Origin: Nicotiana tabacum | Lineage: Eukaryota; Streptophyta; Magnoliopsida; Solanales; Solanaceae | Length of the DNA stretch: 64,000 nt | Assembly: GCF_000715075.1 (NCBI RefSeq) | Contig: NC_134080.1 | Location: 35,010,758-35,074,757, forward strand | Direction of reading: 5' to 3' | In this document: positions 47,824-59,925 of the stretch, in pieces | Layout: each line of letters begins with the position of its first letter | How positions within the stretch are numbered: the first letter of the stretch is position 1 | Made by a program: the position numbers and the translations under genes | Notes under the pieces: model-generated | The model's database searches: none | The model's input: the letters and a program-made list of their open reading frames with translations, nothing else | Told to the model about the DNA's origin: nothing

Positions 47824-48027
47824 TTTTCTTTTATGTGAGTTTATTTTGGCACATAAGAGATCTGAAAATAATCATTTTCTTTTATTCAAATGGTAAGTTG
47901 GCATAAAACACAATTTCCTCAATTGGTTATTGCTTTTAACATTTACACTCTGTTTCAAAAGAAAAAAGAAAAAAAAATGAAGAAAAGAACCAAAACACGC
48001 TTCTTTCTACTTGATTATGTAAGTACA

Positions 48028-48174
48028 CAGAGGCGGAGCCAAAATTTAAATTTTGTGAGTTTTAAATTTAAATTTTGTATATATTTAATATATTTCCTAA
48101 TCCAAATTACAGGATTAAACCTACTAAGTTCGTCTGAACATGTAGCTAGCTTTTTAGCTCTGCCCCGAGCACTC
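48028..48174. mobile_element. Small MITE candidate of the GGCGGAGCC type
   Basis: CAGAGGCGGAGCC at the left and AGCTCTGCCCC...CTCTG at the right are imperfect inverted ends around AT-rich sequence. A family with similar ends is frequent in Solanaceae (from memory). No certain target duplication was read. Confidence 0.4.
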
Positions 48175-48559
48175 TGATAACTTCTGAATTAGCATCTTGA
48201 TTTACACAATATATTGTAACTGAAACGCTTGTAACATAGGCAAAGTTGATGATAAACCAAATACAAATCGTGAATTCTAGTTTAATGTCTTCTTGATATT
48301 CTCATGTCTTATATGAGCAGAAGCTACTGCTGCATTGAAATTGCTTACATGAATATATGAATGGCGAGGAAACTACAGATGTGAAAGATGGAGCCTGAAA
48401 TTTTGAGTGTGATTTAACTTATGCAATAAGAGTGAGTGCCGAAATAAACAAAAAAGACCCATATATAAGGGAGAAATTAGTTTTATGATCATTACAAATG
48501 TTCTTTTAAAAATATGGTCTTTTCCATATAACCCAAGATATTTAGAATAAATATATGAT

Positions 48560-48893
48560 TGTTATAAATAGTTTGTACATTGGATGCCCATGTTGTGAAT
48601 AGTATAGTTTGTACATTGGATGATACATTGGATACCCATGTTGTGAATAGTATAGTTTGTACATTGGATGATACATTGGATGCCCATGTTGTGAATAGCT
48701 TAAAGATTAAATCTCCTACTTTATGTCCATCATCTTTACTTTTTATGCCTATAAAAGGCTATGTAATTGCAATGGAAATACACACCAAAGTAAAAGAAGA
48801 AAAATACACACCAAAGTAAAAGAAGAAAAGACTTCTTCCTTCTTTCTATCTCTTCTTATTAACATTTCACTGCATTGCTTTTATTTTATAACA
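48560..48893 (+). repeat. Probable 5' LTR of the copia element
   Basis: It begins TGTTATAAATAG and ends TTATAACA, directly before CGTTATCAGCACGA, a primer-site-like sequence often seen after copia LTRs. It holds two to three tandem units around TTGTACATTGGATGCCCATG (48570-48700), a TATAAAA box near 48749 and a 26-bp tandem repeat at 48777-48830. The start is inferred, because the 3' LTR is outside the window. Confidence 0.55.
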
Positions 48894-49499
48894 CGTTATC
48901 AGCACGAAGCTCTAATTTTATTCTTAACTCCCGCTAAGTTGAGCCATATTTTATTAAGGTATGTATTATTATAATCATTTTATTTATGGCAGTACATATC
49001 ATATGATCATTGTTTGCAAATTACTTGTGCTCTTGGGCATCTTAAATAGTTTAAGTACATTGCAGTGATAAAATAACTACTTCCTTCCGTACTCAACTCT
49101 TAGAGAACCTCAAAGTCATCAAACTAGCTATGCACTAATGACATACTTATAATATTCATGGACTCCCTGGATCAAAACATATCTTTAAGGCATTTTGAAA
49201 AACTGTGAGAAATGAATTGACAAGCAATAATTTAATAGTTTAATTACTTTATATTTATTGGAACATATAAATAATGTTAGTCACGTTCAATTCTATTAAC
49301 ACATATATATCAATAATATAAAGTGAAATGAAACAAGTATGTAATTTCTACTTTATGGCAAGAATAAAATGAAATAGTAGATTGTTAACATGATATAACT
49401 CTATTTTCATTTCTTTTACCTTAATCGTTTTGTTTTCATTAATTGTTTATTATTATAATTATTTCTCTAACTTATTCATCTTTTATGATAGTTTTCACT

Positions 49500-50534
49500 A
49501 TGTCAAATTTATCAAAACTTGAATTTGTGGCACTTGACATCACCGGGAGGAACTATTTATCATGGGTCCTTGATGTTGAAGTTCACCTTGACGCTAAAGG
49601 TCTTGAAAATACTATTATACAAGGAAATGAAGCATCAAATCAGGATAAAGCAAAGGCCATGATTTTCCTTCGTCATCATCTACATGAAGGGTTAAAAACT
49701 GAATATTTAACCGTAAAAGATCCACTTGAATTATGGATTAATTTGAAGGATCAGTATGACCACCTAAAACCTATGGTATTACCGAAAGCTCGGTATGAGT
49801 AGATACATTTAAGGCTGCAAGACTTTAAAACCATAAGTGAGTATAATTTTGCTATCTTTAAAGTAAGTTCTCTATTAAAATTATGTGGAGACACTATCAT
49901 AGATGAGGACTTATTGGAAAAAATATTTTCTACTTTTCACACTTCAAATGTGGTGCTACAACAACAATACCGTGAAAAAGGTTTTAAGAAATATTCTGAG
50001 TTAATCACATGCCTACTTGTGGCAGAGCAGAATAATACTCTATTAATGAAAAATCATGAAGCCCGTCCCACTGGGTTAGCTCCATTTCCGGAAGTAAATG
50101 TTGTAGCAGCATATGATAAGTTTGAAAGAAAACAAAATAATTACCGTGGTTGTGGACATGGTCGTAAACGTGGACATGGCAGGGGACGAACAATTATCTT
50201 CATTATGATGGAAATAAATTGGAGAACAATAAGAGTTCTTAAATTAATCATTCAAAAGGTAAAACTAGTATGTGTCACCGATGTGGTATAAATGGTCATT
50301 GGGCACGCATTTGTCGTACGCCAGATCATTTTGTCAAACTTTATCAAGCCTCCCTTAGAAAAAAAAGAAAATAATGTGGATGCACACTTGACCTTTCAAA
50401 ATAATGATGGTGAAGCAGGTCCCTCAAACAAATATGATTCTAAGGCACATCTTGCATATAAAGATGATGATTTTGGAGGCCTAACAAATATTACTCATTT
50501 AGAAGTTGAAGACCTCTTTGAGGATATTGACTGA
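49500..50534 (+). pseudogene. copia gag, broken
   Basis: ATG at 49500 opens MSNLSKLEFVALDITGRNY, the typical N-terminus of copia gag (UBN2 type). WINLKDQYDHLK follows, then LLLVAEQNN-like helices, a Gly/Arg/His-rich basic segment and the zinc knuckle CHRCGINGHWARIC (C-x2-C-x4-H-x4-C) at about 50273-50314. An in-frame TAG interrupts it at 49800-49802. The knuckle sits in a different frame from both flanking parts, so two further frameshifts are present (about 50190-50270 and 50365-50375). Confidence 0.85.
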
Positions 50535-50729
50535 AGAACTAATCATCTTACTGGGGAATGAAGCTATAAAAATTGTTATTTTTATGTTTGCAACTAATTT
50601 ATTTTTCTTGAGTGTATTTTCCTAATACATCATGTGTTGCTAGTTTCTACATTCCTAATGTATTTCTTAATGTTTTTTTTCCTGTTTGTCTTTCATATTT
50701 CTTATGGTGTATTTTTTTTTGTGAAGAAT

Positions 50730-51270
50730 ATGAAAATTCCCCGGTCTTCAGTTCGATTCAAGATTAATAAAGATGATATATGTCTTCTGGATAGTACTAC
50801 AACACACACTATTTTAAAAGATAAGAGATATTTCTCTTATTTGGTTATGAAAGAAGCGAATGTTAATATAATATCCGATAGTACAAGATTAACTGAAGAA
50901 ACTGGAAGAGTCAATTTATTACTACCAGGAGGAACAAATTTGGCTATTGATGAAACACTATATTGTAGTAAATCTCAAAGAAACTTATTAGGTTTCAAAG
51001 ATATTCGACAAAATGGCTATCATATTGAGACTACAAATGATGAAAAGATTGAATATCTTTATATAACTACAATAATGTCCGATAAGAAATATGTGCTTGA
51101 AATGTTACCTGCTCTTTCCTCTGGCTTATATTACACAAGTATTAGCAGGATTGAAACACATGCCATAGTAAACGAGAAGTTTACTAATCAAGATGATTTT
51201 ATTATTTGGCATGACCGGTTGGGCCATCCTGGTTCTAATATGATGCGTAAAATAATTGAGAATTCACATG
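50730..51270 (+). pseudogene. copia protease and GAG-pre-integrase region
   Basis: A protease-like active-site region is read as CLLDSTTTHTILKDK. NLLGFKDIRQNGYHIET and the GAG-pre-integrase box WHDRLGHPGSNMMRKI follow. The frame is cut by the nested LTR element at 51271 and would resume at about 63225. The apparent hydrophobic N-terminus at 50634-50730 is probably not part of the protein. Confidence 0.8.
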
Positions 51271-53571
51271 TGTCACACCTCCTTTTTCCGGCACCGCGAG
51301 GGGCGTAGAGGGAGTTTTTTCCAATTAAAGGACAATCGAAACGGGATTTGTTTATTTATTTCAGAGTCGCCACTTGAGAGATTTAGGGTGTCCCGAGTCA
51401 CCATTTTAATCCCGAATCGAGGAAAAGAATGACTCTATATTACAGTCCGCGAACCAGAAATCCAGATAAGGAATTCTGTTAACCCGGGAGAAGGTGTTAG
51501 GCATTCCCGAGTTCCGTGGTTCTAGCACGGTCGCTCAACTGTTATATTCGGCTTGATTATCTGATATAATACATATTATAGACTTATGTGCAAATTTTAT
51601 CCTTTAGCCGCTTTTATTATTTTTATTTATTGTTATTATTTTACAGAGAATTGCAACATTGTGAAAACGTATTTCAAACCACGTCACAATCAATGCACCC
51701 GTAGTTATTGGCACATTTCAACTCTGTTGAGATTTGGATTTGGGTCACATAAATGTGCACCCGAGTTTTAAGAAAATTGAATTATTAAAAGGCGCGCCTA
51801 AAGCGACTAGCGTATCATTTACTTTGGGTAGGGCCGTGAAATTTTGCTAAACGGTCCATCCCGAAGTCTAAGCAATTTTAAAGCAAATATTTACCGAGGG
51901 CCCCGCAATTTTGTATTTTTATTCGGCGAGGCTCATCTCATTCTTATTTTTAAAAGGAATTTGCAACGTCATGGACATGCATCTCGGACCACGTCACAAT
52001 CAATGTACCCGTGATTAGAGACACATTTCGACTCCGTTGAGATTTGGATTTCGGTCACATAAATGTGCACCCGAGTTTAAGAATGTAATTTAATTAAATC
52101 GCGTCTAAAGAGTCTAACGCATTATTATCTTTGGGGAAGGTAGTGAAATTCACTAAACAGTCCATCCCAAATTCTAAGTATTTATTATGACCAATTATTG
52201 AGGGCCCCGCAATTTGCATTTTTATTTGGCGAGGCTCGTCTCATTATTTTTAAAAAAAGGATAATCTTAGAACGACTACATTTTTTATTTTTTCGTTTTT
52301 CTCTAAAATAAATGAAGAAAAAATCCTACTTTATTTACATACTTCGAGTTATTATAGTTAAGTTGCGAAAGTGAGTCGTTTAAAGAGTTTACATGGGCAG
52401 CGCATAGAATATTCTACATACAGACAGTAAAAGAAAGAAAAGACTACATTAAACTACAACTTCAAATCTTTCACATTTTTGCATTCATGCTTCGAGTGGC
52501 TTACAAGATGAACCAGTGTATCAGTTTGTGTACCTGGTATTTGGAAAGCAAGGAAAGAAGATGAAGATCAGTAGAAGCAGCAATAGTGTAAATACACAAC
52601 AACAACAGCAACCCCAGCAGCAATTCGACCCAGGTTCAAGGCCCAGAAAACTTTGAAGAAAACCGAACAACTCAATAAAACAAAACCAAAAGTATGTAAA
52701 CAAACTAAACAACAACAACCCACGCGTGTATTAAACCCGAAACTTCTCACTTTGTTTTTGTTCTCTTTTTAAACTCTACCACACTCTCTTCGGATTTTCA
52801 GGTTGTATTCTCTCTCCCAAAATTCTCCCAAAAACCCTCTTTCTAAAAATTCTCCTCCTAAAATCTCTTAAAATTCCTCCCGAAATCTCTCCCAAAATTC
52901 CCCTACTTCTAAAAATTCTTCTCCCCCTCCTCCCCCTTATATACAAAGCAAGACCCCCTTTTACCTCTTTCCCCTTTAACTTTTATTATTACCCACACTT
53001 TTACTTTAGTAAAAGTAGTCAACGTGGCCCCCCGTGTTCCCTCTTTTGAAAAGTAGTCAAAGTGGGCCCCCGTGTTCCCTCTTTTTGAAAAGAAGACATT
53101 ATTACCCACCTTTTCCTTTTTGCTTTTATCATTATGTCTTGTCCCCACCATAATTAAATAATCTGCAATTTGTTAATTTCCGTATTACCCCTAAAACTAC
53201 TGTTACTGCCCTGATTCAAAATCTGTTATAATTTCAAAAATCTGTCCAAATAACAATTATCGCACAATTAAGTAATAATTAAGCATAAAATTGTATATTT
53301 GGACATTAAATGCTAAAAATGCAAACGATACCTATTTTTTGTAAATTTTTATTTTTTGTAAACAAACTTAATTACTAACAAATTGTAGAATTAAATCCTA
53401 CATGCAAAATGCGACATATTTTTGTATTTTTTATTAATTTAGCAAATAAACATGCACAGACAAAAACAAATAATTATTCAAAATACCACAAAATTGCACA
53501 CCAAGAAAAATTATTTTATTTTTGAATTTTTGGGAGTAATTCTCATATAGGGCAAAAATCACGTGCTTACA
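51271..53571 (-). repeat. LTR (3' LTR in element orientation)
   Basis: This 2301-bp LTR reads TGTCACACC...GTGCTTACA on plus, so TGTAAGCAC...GGTGTGACA on the sense (minus) strand. It contains two internal similar blocks around TTTCGACTCCGTTGAGATTT-like and GAGGGCCCCGCAATTT sequences. The left part matches the solo LTR at 7262. Confidence 0.92.
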
Positions 53572-53590
53572 GCTGGCCCTCTTTGCCCGA
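53572..53590 (-). other. Probable polypurine tract
   Basis: On the minus strand the bases directly before the 3' LTR read GGGCAAAGAGGGCCAGC, purine-rich and abutting TGTAAGC, which is the expected place and composition. Confidence 0.55.
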
Positions 53591-53686
53591 AGACACGAAG
53601 GGTTTTCGTGCAAAGATAAAGCGAGCGATTTTTGCCCATCCGAGTACTCCGTACGAAGCATTTTTTTTTTGAAAAAGATTTGACCG

Positions 53687-53746
53687 AACCTTTGCTTCAG
53701 AGGTTTCCTACATATCCTGGGCTAAACAGGAATCAAGTCAATGTAG
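53687..53746. other. Multi-stem module, copy 1
   Basis: Stem 1 is AACCT/AGGTT (53687-53691 with 53701-53705). Stem 2 is CTACAT/ATGTAG (53708-53713 with 53741-53746) and encloses stem 3, TCCTG/CAGGA (53715-53719 with 53727-53731). Compared with the other three copies, stems 2 and 3 change on both sides in a compensating way. Confidence 0.6.
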
Positions 53747-54074
53747 TTCGGGAAGTTTTTGGTAGCTGGGACTACCGTAGGACTGCAATGTTACTGTTGT
53801 TGCATGCTATTACTACTGCTTACCGATCTCCTTGTTACACCGTGCTTAAAAGAAAACAAGAAGCTAGGCTAGACTGCAATTTGTTCTTGTTGCCTTGCTT
53901 TCTTGTCTGCTTGCATTTTTTCCGGTGCTTTTCTTCTTTTTGACACATGCACTTGAGTTTGTGCTGTGACCTCTTGTTGCAACCTTCTGCTTCCCGGTGC
54001 TGGGGATTTTTATTGTTTCCTGCTGGGGATTCCTATTGTAACCCTCTGTTTTATTGTCCTCTGACTTGATCTTA

Positions 54075-54535
54075 AAATGTATGCCTCTGTTGTATGGGCG
54101 GGCTCCCAACTTCAATACTTGAAAATTAATGCTGAATGTATTCCTCTGTTATATGGGCGGGCTCCCAACTTCAACACTTGAAATGAAAAGACTGAATGTA
54201 TGCCTCTGTTCTATGGGCGGGCTCCCAACTTCAACGCTTGAAATGAAAAGATTGAAATGTATGCCTCTGTTCTATGGGCGGGCTCCCAACTTCAACTCTT
54301 GAAATGTAAAGACTGAAATGTATGCCTCTGTTATCTGGGCGGGCTCCCAACTTCAACGCTTGAGATGTAAAGACTCTGTTATCTGAGCGGGCTCCCAACT
54401 TCAACGCTTGAAATGTAAAGACTGAAATGTATGCCTCTGTTATCTGGGCGGGCTCCCAACTTCAACACTTGAAATGTAAAGACTGAAATGTATGCCTCTG
54501 TTCTATGGGCGGGCTCCCAACTCCAACAACAACTT
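54075..54535. repeat. Minisatellite A, about eight 50-62-bp units
   Basis: Each unit carries TGCCTCTGTT, a variable TATGGG or TCTGGG, GCGGGCTCCCAACTTCAA and a CTTGAAATG tail. One partial unit is shortened near 54370. A further isolated unit is at about 55620-55665. Confidence 0.85.
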
Positions 54536-54549
54536 TAAAAATAAACGCC

Positions 54550-54925
54550 ATTTCTCTCTTCAGGCGGGCTCCTGGCTTCAACCAATACTTGAACTGTGTG
54601 TCTCCGTTCTTCAGGCGGACTCCTGATTGCTAAATTTAAAATTGAATGTCTCTATTCTCCAGGCGGACTCCTGACTTTTGAAATTTAAACTGTATGTCTC
54701 CGTTCTTCAGGCAGACTCCTGACGTCAAACTTGAAAAGTATGTCTCTGTTCTCCAGGCGGACTCCTGATTGCTAAATTTGAAATTGAATGTCTCTATTCT
54801 CCAGGCGGACTCCTGCTGTCAAACTTGAAAAGTATGTCTCTGTTCTCCAGGCAGACTCCTGATTGCTAAATTTAAAATTGAATGTCTCTATTCTCCAGGC
54901 GGACTCCTGATTTCAACAACAACTT
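54550..54925. repeat. Minisatellite B, GGCGGACTCCTGA units
   Basis: About eight units of 40-50 bp are built on TTCTCCAGGCGGACTCCTGA with variable AT-rich spacers. Related units with TCCAGGTGGGCTCCTGATTG continue at 55675-55890. Confidence 0.8.
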
Positions 54926-55295
54926 AGGAGGAAATGCCTCTCCTATGGGTAAAATAAACTTAAGAGGAAATGCCTCTCCTATGGGTAAGACTAAACTTAG
55001 GAGGAAATGCATCTCCTATGGGGTGAAACTAAAACAAACTTAGGAGGAAATGCATCTCCTATGGGTGAAACTAAAACAAACTTAGGAGGAAATGCATCTC
55101 CTATGGGTAAAACTAAACTTTAGGAGGAAATGCATCTCCTATGGGTAAAACTAAAGTTAGGAGGAAATGCCTTTCCTATGGGTAAAACTAAACTTTAGGA
55201 GGAAATGCCTCTCCTATGGGTAAAACTAAACTTAGGAGGAAATGCCTTTCCTATGGGTAAAACTAAACTTTAGGAGGAAATGCCTCTCCTATGCG
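54926..55295. repeat. Minisatellite C, ten units of 36-43 bp
   Basis: The unit is TTAGGAGGAAATGC(C/A)T(C/T)TCCTATGGGT followed by a short A-rich spacer. AGGAGG...CCT within each unit can fold back as AGGA/TCCT. Ten units are consecutive with only small length changes. Confidence 0.88.
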
Positions 55296-55349
55296 TGAAC
55301 CATTTCCTTCTTCCTGAATTATTTACTTACCTGTGTTGTCTTCCCTCGA

Positions 55350-57240
55350 AACTGCTGGGGATTATTTTGCTGGGGATGACTTTTCCTTTTCTTCCTTACC
55401 CACTCTGGGTTGCCCGAAACTCTGTCGAGGATGCTTCTACATCTCGATGATCTACTGGGGATAACACTGTTGTGGATAACTCTACTGAGTAAATATGTTA
55501 TCTTACTCCTTCCAAAATTACTTCCTTTTGAGTAGGATGTTTCATTCCTCTGCAAACTACTTCCCCCTTTTTCTTTTTTTTCGTTTCTTTTTTTTTCTAA
55601 ATAAAATAAAAATGACAAGACTGAATGTATTCCTCTGTTATATGGGCGGGCTCCCAACTTCAACCAACAAATCACCATTCTGTTCTTCAGGGGGGCTCCT
55701 GATTACTTAAAATTTGAATTGTATTCCCTTATTCTCCAGGTGGGCTCCTGATTGCTGATACTTCCATTGTATTCCCTTATTCTCCAGGTGGGCTCCTGAT
55801 TGCTGATACTTCAACTGCTCTTCCTTGTTCTCCAGGTGGACGCCTGATTGCTAATACTCCAACTGCTCTTCCTTGTTCTCCAGGTGGACGCCTGATTGCT
55901 GGGGATAATACTACTGGGGAAGTCTCCTTTCTTCCCCTCCTTCAAATTCAATTTTTTTTGTTTTTTGTTTTCAACACTGCTGGGGATAAAAGTGTTATCT
56001 TCTCGGGATAACGTTGTTGAGGATAACGCTGCTGGGGAATTTTATCCCTTCAAATCGATGCTTCATTCTTCTGGAAGCTGTTGGGGATGATAATGGCTTT
56101 TTGCTTTTCTGAGCACAAGTGTCATCCCTTTATTCTGTCTGCTGGGGAATACTTCCTCCATTGAAACTTATTATGTTGGAGCAACACTGGTTCAAACACC
56201 ACTTCCCTTGAGACTGGTGCTATCTTTATTCTTCCTCGAATGGGTACCTGACTTCCAGAAAATTTTCCAAATGAAAGGAAAATTTTCTGCCCCAGTTTGA
56301 CAGTCTCCCTTATGGCATGCATTTCTGTCATCAATGCCATTTCCTTTACCTGTTTCAAATCAAACAAAATTTGTTAGTTTAAAACGTGGTGGTTGGTTGT
56401 GATACTCCTACTGGGATGGCTTTTCCTTTTCTCCTTCCATGCTTTGCGCTCCAAAACTTGTTGGGGATGATATTATTTGCTGGGGATAATTCCTTTCTGC
56501 TGGGGATATCCCTCTTCTTTTGTGACATAGCCTGGAAACTTGCACTTCACCGATCTTTTAGTATCGTATGAATGTCCCAAATCATGCTCACTGCTCTCCT
56601 TGCTTTGTCCATAGGCCTTTGTCTTGAGGTTTAACAACCTTTGATTTCGGCTGGGATATCCCTCTTAACACTCGTCAATCTTTTTGTCAACTCCCTTTTG
56701 CTGGGGATATATTTTTTGACACTGGCCTTGCGCTTGTTCCTTTCTGACTATACCATATGTACTAGCCAGATCTCATCTTGCATAATTGGAAAGCTGATGG
56801 CCTATTTTGAAATCATTTCCCACTGATTCTGACCAAACAGACTCTACTGGGGAATTTTCTATGAAAGGAAAAGATAAAAGGGACAGAATAAATACAAATG
56901 AAAAAGATGACTCTGTAACAAAAGAAACTATAAATAAAACCTATCAAACGCAAACACCGACTCTAATGGTCATGACATGCATATGTGGCCTATCCTCCGT
57001 CGTCAATCGTCTTTCAAGACCTTCAATTGGCAATTCCCCATCTGATTCTCAATCTTATTCGACTTGTAGTGCCCGAAGGGTTTTCACTATCAAGTCTCTC
57101 TCATTTTGGTTTTTCTCTCAGCTTTCATCGCCTTATGGTGTCCGTGAAGATTTTCACCGATAAGACTCTCTCATTTGTATCACTTTCCAGCTGGGGATTT
57201 GGAGTGTTGCCGGTATGACTCTCTCTGCTGGAGATTAGAG
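55350..57240. repeat. Dispersed TGCTGGGGAT repeats
   Basis: About fifteen copies of CTGCTGGGGAT or one-base variants occur at irregular spacing, alternating with T/C-rich spacers. Four related CGGTAAGACTCTCTC-like blocks lie between 57080 and 57290. No coding potential is seen. Confidence 0.65.
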
Positions 57241-57523
57241 TCCTTTCTGCTGTGGAACAGAATGTTATGTTCGCCGGTAAGACTCTCATTTGTCTGACTT
57301 GGCATCTTTTGCAGACTGGTCAGAAGGTCTTTCTTTGGACCGTAATGTGGGTTTTTGGACAGGCTGGAAGGAAAGGGTATTAAAGGCTCAAAAGTGCATC
57401 GATTTTGTGTTATTAATTATAACTTTCGGAACTAGATTTATTTACAACGAACGCAACATTTGCCCCAGTTTCTTGTTTGGGGATATTTTAATTGATTTTT
57501 TTTCATTTTTCAAAACTATGACC

Positions 57524-57573
57524 GAGCCGTGAAGCTCCTACGTATCCTCTTTGAGGAATCAGGTCAAACGTAG
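57524..57573. other. Multi-stem module, copy 2
   Basis: Stem 1 is GAGC/GCTC (57524-57527 with 57534-57537). Stem 2 is CTACG/CGTAG (57538-57542 with 57569-57573). Stem 3 is TCCTC/GAGGA (57545-57549 with 57553-57557). The module is preceded by GACCGA, as in copy 1. Confidence 0.6.
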
Positions 57574-57590
57574 TTCCCAATTCCTCTGTT

Positions 57591-57680
57591 TTTTTTAATC
57601 ATTTTTCTTTTCTTTTCTTTTCCTTTTTTTTCGTTTTGTTGTTTTCTTTCTTTCTTTTTTCTTTTCTTTTTTCGTTGCTA
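57591..57680. repeat. Homopyrimidine tract (T/C-rich)
   Basis: A long TTTTC-type tract, purine on the sense (minus) strand of the element. Similar tracts lie at 58718-58850 and 60285-60320. Confidence 0.75.
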
Positions 57681-58717
57681 CTGATTCCGAACGAGGGGTA
57701 TGAAAGAAAATAAATAAGGCTCAAAAGGGGTAACGAAGGATAAAGTGTTTAGGTAGCAGAACAAAAATGCCTTCGTCATTCCAGTCTTCAAAACATGCCA
57801 AGTGCAAACAAGACAATTGAACATAGATTTATAGTCTCTTCCGATGGTGCTGGACTTTGACAATTATGTTAAATATTTTATTTTTCCTTTGTCATTTCTA
57901 AAGCACCGTTGAGCGACACTCTCATTATCATGAACGACCCTCATGCCAATTTGGCGAATCTTGCTTTTAACGGTTTTCTTTGTGTTTAACTTTCCCCAGT
58001 TCCACATGACTCGGGCTTCAAATAATCCCAAACCGTTCTTATTTCCTTTAAATGCTTTGATCACCTTCCCAGAGTCTAAAGATTAACTTTTAAAATTAGG
58101 CCCAAACTGTGTGCGCATGTCATGTCACGAGAATCGGCGCTGAACAAAAATGATAAAAGGACTAAACAACAAGATGACTGGAAACAATAAAAGACCGGAT
58201 TTTGTATCAGACTACCAGTGAAATGGTTTGAAAAAACAAAACAAAACCGGAATAAAAATCCTAAACAACCTGGACAAAACTTAAACAAACCGCTATGACA
58301 AAACGGAAAGATAAGATAGTTTAACACAAGACAATATTCGGATTACAACCCTAAGAATAATCCGGACAACAGAAATGACAACAAAATAAGCCACCACAAA
58401 CTTCTCTCTTGCAAACCAAGGAACGGAGCGTCCTCCCACTTTATCAAAACTGGCATCTTAGCCACTGAGCTTCGCATCAATACTGCCAAGACCATTACCA
58501 GCTTCAATATCATCAACCTCCGTCAACAAGTTCCCAATAGGATTCGAGTGCTTCTGTTATCAGGCCTGATCCCCGCAGAGTGTGTATCATGAGATGTAAG
58601 TAAAGGATTCTGGGTGTCATTGTCCGGCTTACCACAAACCAACCACCTTAACTTTCTCTGTGATTCAAAGCGAAACAGGTTAGAATGGACTTCGTCGGTC
58701 CCCATTATTAATAACAT

Positions 58718-58850
58718 CTTTTTTTTCTTTTTCTTTTTTTTCTCTTTTTTTTCTTTCTTTTTTTGATTTTTTCTTCATTTTTTTTCGATTTGTTTTCTCA
58801 TTTTTTCTTTTCTTTTCCCTTTTTTTCATTTTTTTTTGCTTTTCTTTTTG
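58718..58850. repeat. Homopyrimidine tract directly beside multi-stem module 3
   Basis: About 130 bp consist almost only of T and C on plus. It lies ten bases left of the stem 1 arm of the next module. Confidence 0.8.
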
Positions 58851-58859
58851 TTGTGGTCG

Positions 58860-58915
58860 AATCTTATGGAGATTGCCTACGTATCATGACCTCGCATGAA
58901 TCAGACCGAGCGTAG
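58860..58915. other. Multi-stem module, copy 3
   Basis: Stem 1 is AATCT/AGATT (58860-58864 with 58870-58874). Stem 2 is CTACG/CGTAG (58877-58881 with 58911-58915). Stem 3 is TCATG/CATGA (58884-58888 with 58895-58899). Confidence 0.6.
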
Positions 58916-59364
58916 TTCGTGACCAATAAAAGATAAACAATACTCAACATTTTTTTTTAATTTTCATATTAAAACAAACTGGGTTTCAAAGGTTTGAAGA
59001 TGACCTACAAACTCGAAAATCAAACAACCCACGTATTCTAATTAAAAGATTTACAAACTCCAAAGCAAATGGCCAGCTTCTTTTCTCTGTTTGACAAATG
59101 CAACCGAACGGTTATTTTTGCAAACGTGGCCCCTTCCAAATTCCACATGAATTTTGAGGCCGGGGAGGATTATTTTATGACACTTTTACAAAATTGTCCG
59201 TTCTTTTACGAAAATAACCTTTTGACAATTGAAAGATACTCTAAAGCTATTTCGGCAAGAACGGTTTAAGACACTGCCGAAGCTGTCTCGGCTTATTTTT
59301 GACTAAAAAAATTCAAACGGTATTCATCTGACCGCTGACTCTTTGTTTTTTTTTTCAAATTACA

Positions 59365-59750
59365 GTGAAAACGTGGTGTTGCAAACACGGCCCTTCAGCA
59401 CCTCGGGGACGAAGATTTTTAAGGCTGTGTGGGTCAACTGGACCAAACTCCTAAACATGACCCAAAAGGTGGCTGTTTATGCAAAGTCAACCTTCCGGCG
59501 TCCCTTTCGGGAAAATTCGGCTATTTTTGACAAAAAACAGAATCGCCCTGACTTATTTATGACTCTTTTTATCATTTTTTAAAAATAGAAAACTCAACAT
59601 TGCAAACACGGCCTTTCAACGCCTCGGGGACAAAGATTTTTAAGGCTGTGTGGGTCAACTGAACCAAATCTTAACCTGACCCAAAAGTGGCCGTTTATGC
59701 AAAGTCAGCCTTCCGGCGTCCCTTTCGGGAACATTCGGCTATGTCTTGAT
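59365..59750. repeat. Tandem duplication, unit about 220 bp
   Basis: Two units share TTGCAAACACGGCC, CTCGGGGAC, AAGATTTTTAAGGCTGTGTG, a GGGTCAACTG block, and GCGTCCCTTTCGGGAA, with small differences. A weaker third relative lies at about 59110-59170. Confidence 0.75.
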
Positions 59751-59925
59751 AAAACAGCGTCACCCGACTTCTTAGAAATTTGACATATATATTTTTGCTA
59801 TTTTTTTTTCTAAAAGGGGAAGTTGGACATCACCCGACTTATTTATGACAAAATTAAAAATCTTGATATGTTTTTTTTTGTTTTTTTTTATTTGTTTTTG
59901 GCTTTTTTAGCAAAAAAGGGGGTTG

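Noticed and set aside
53632..53943. 103-residue plus-strand frame at the left end of the noncoding element
   Set aside because: It crosses the multi-stem module on the strand opposite to the element's sense and has no recognisable domain.
54075..55295. CRISPR-like regular repeat arrays
   Set aside because: Units are direct minisatellites without unique spacers, in a plant retroelement; no cas genes.
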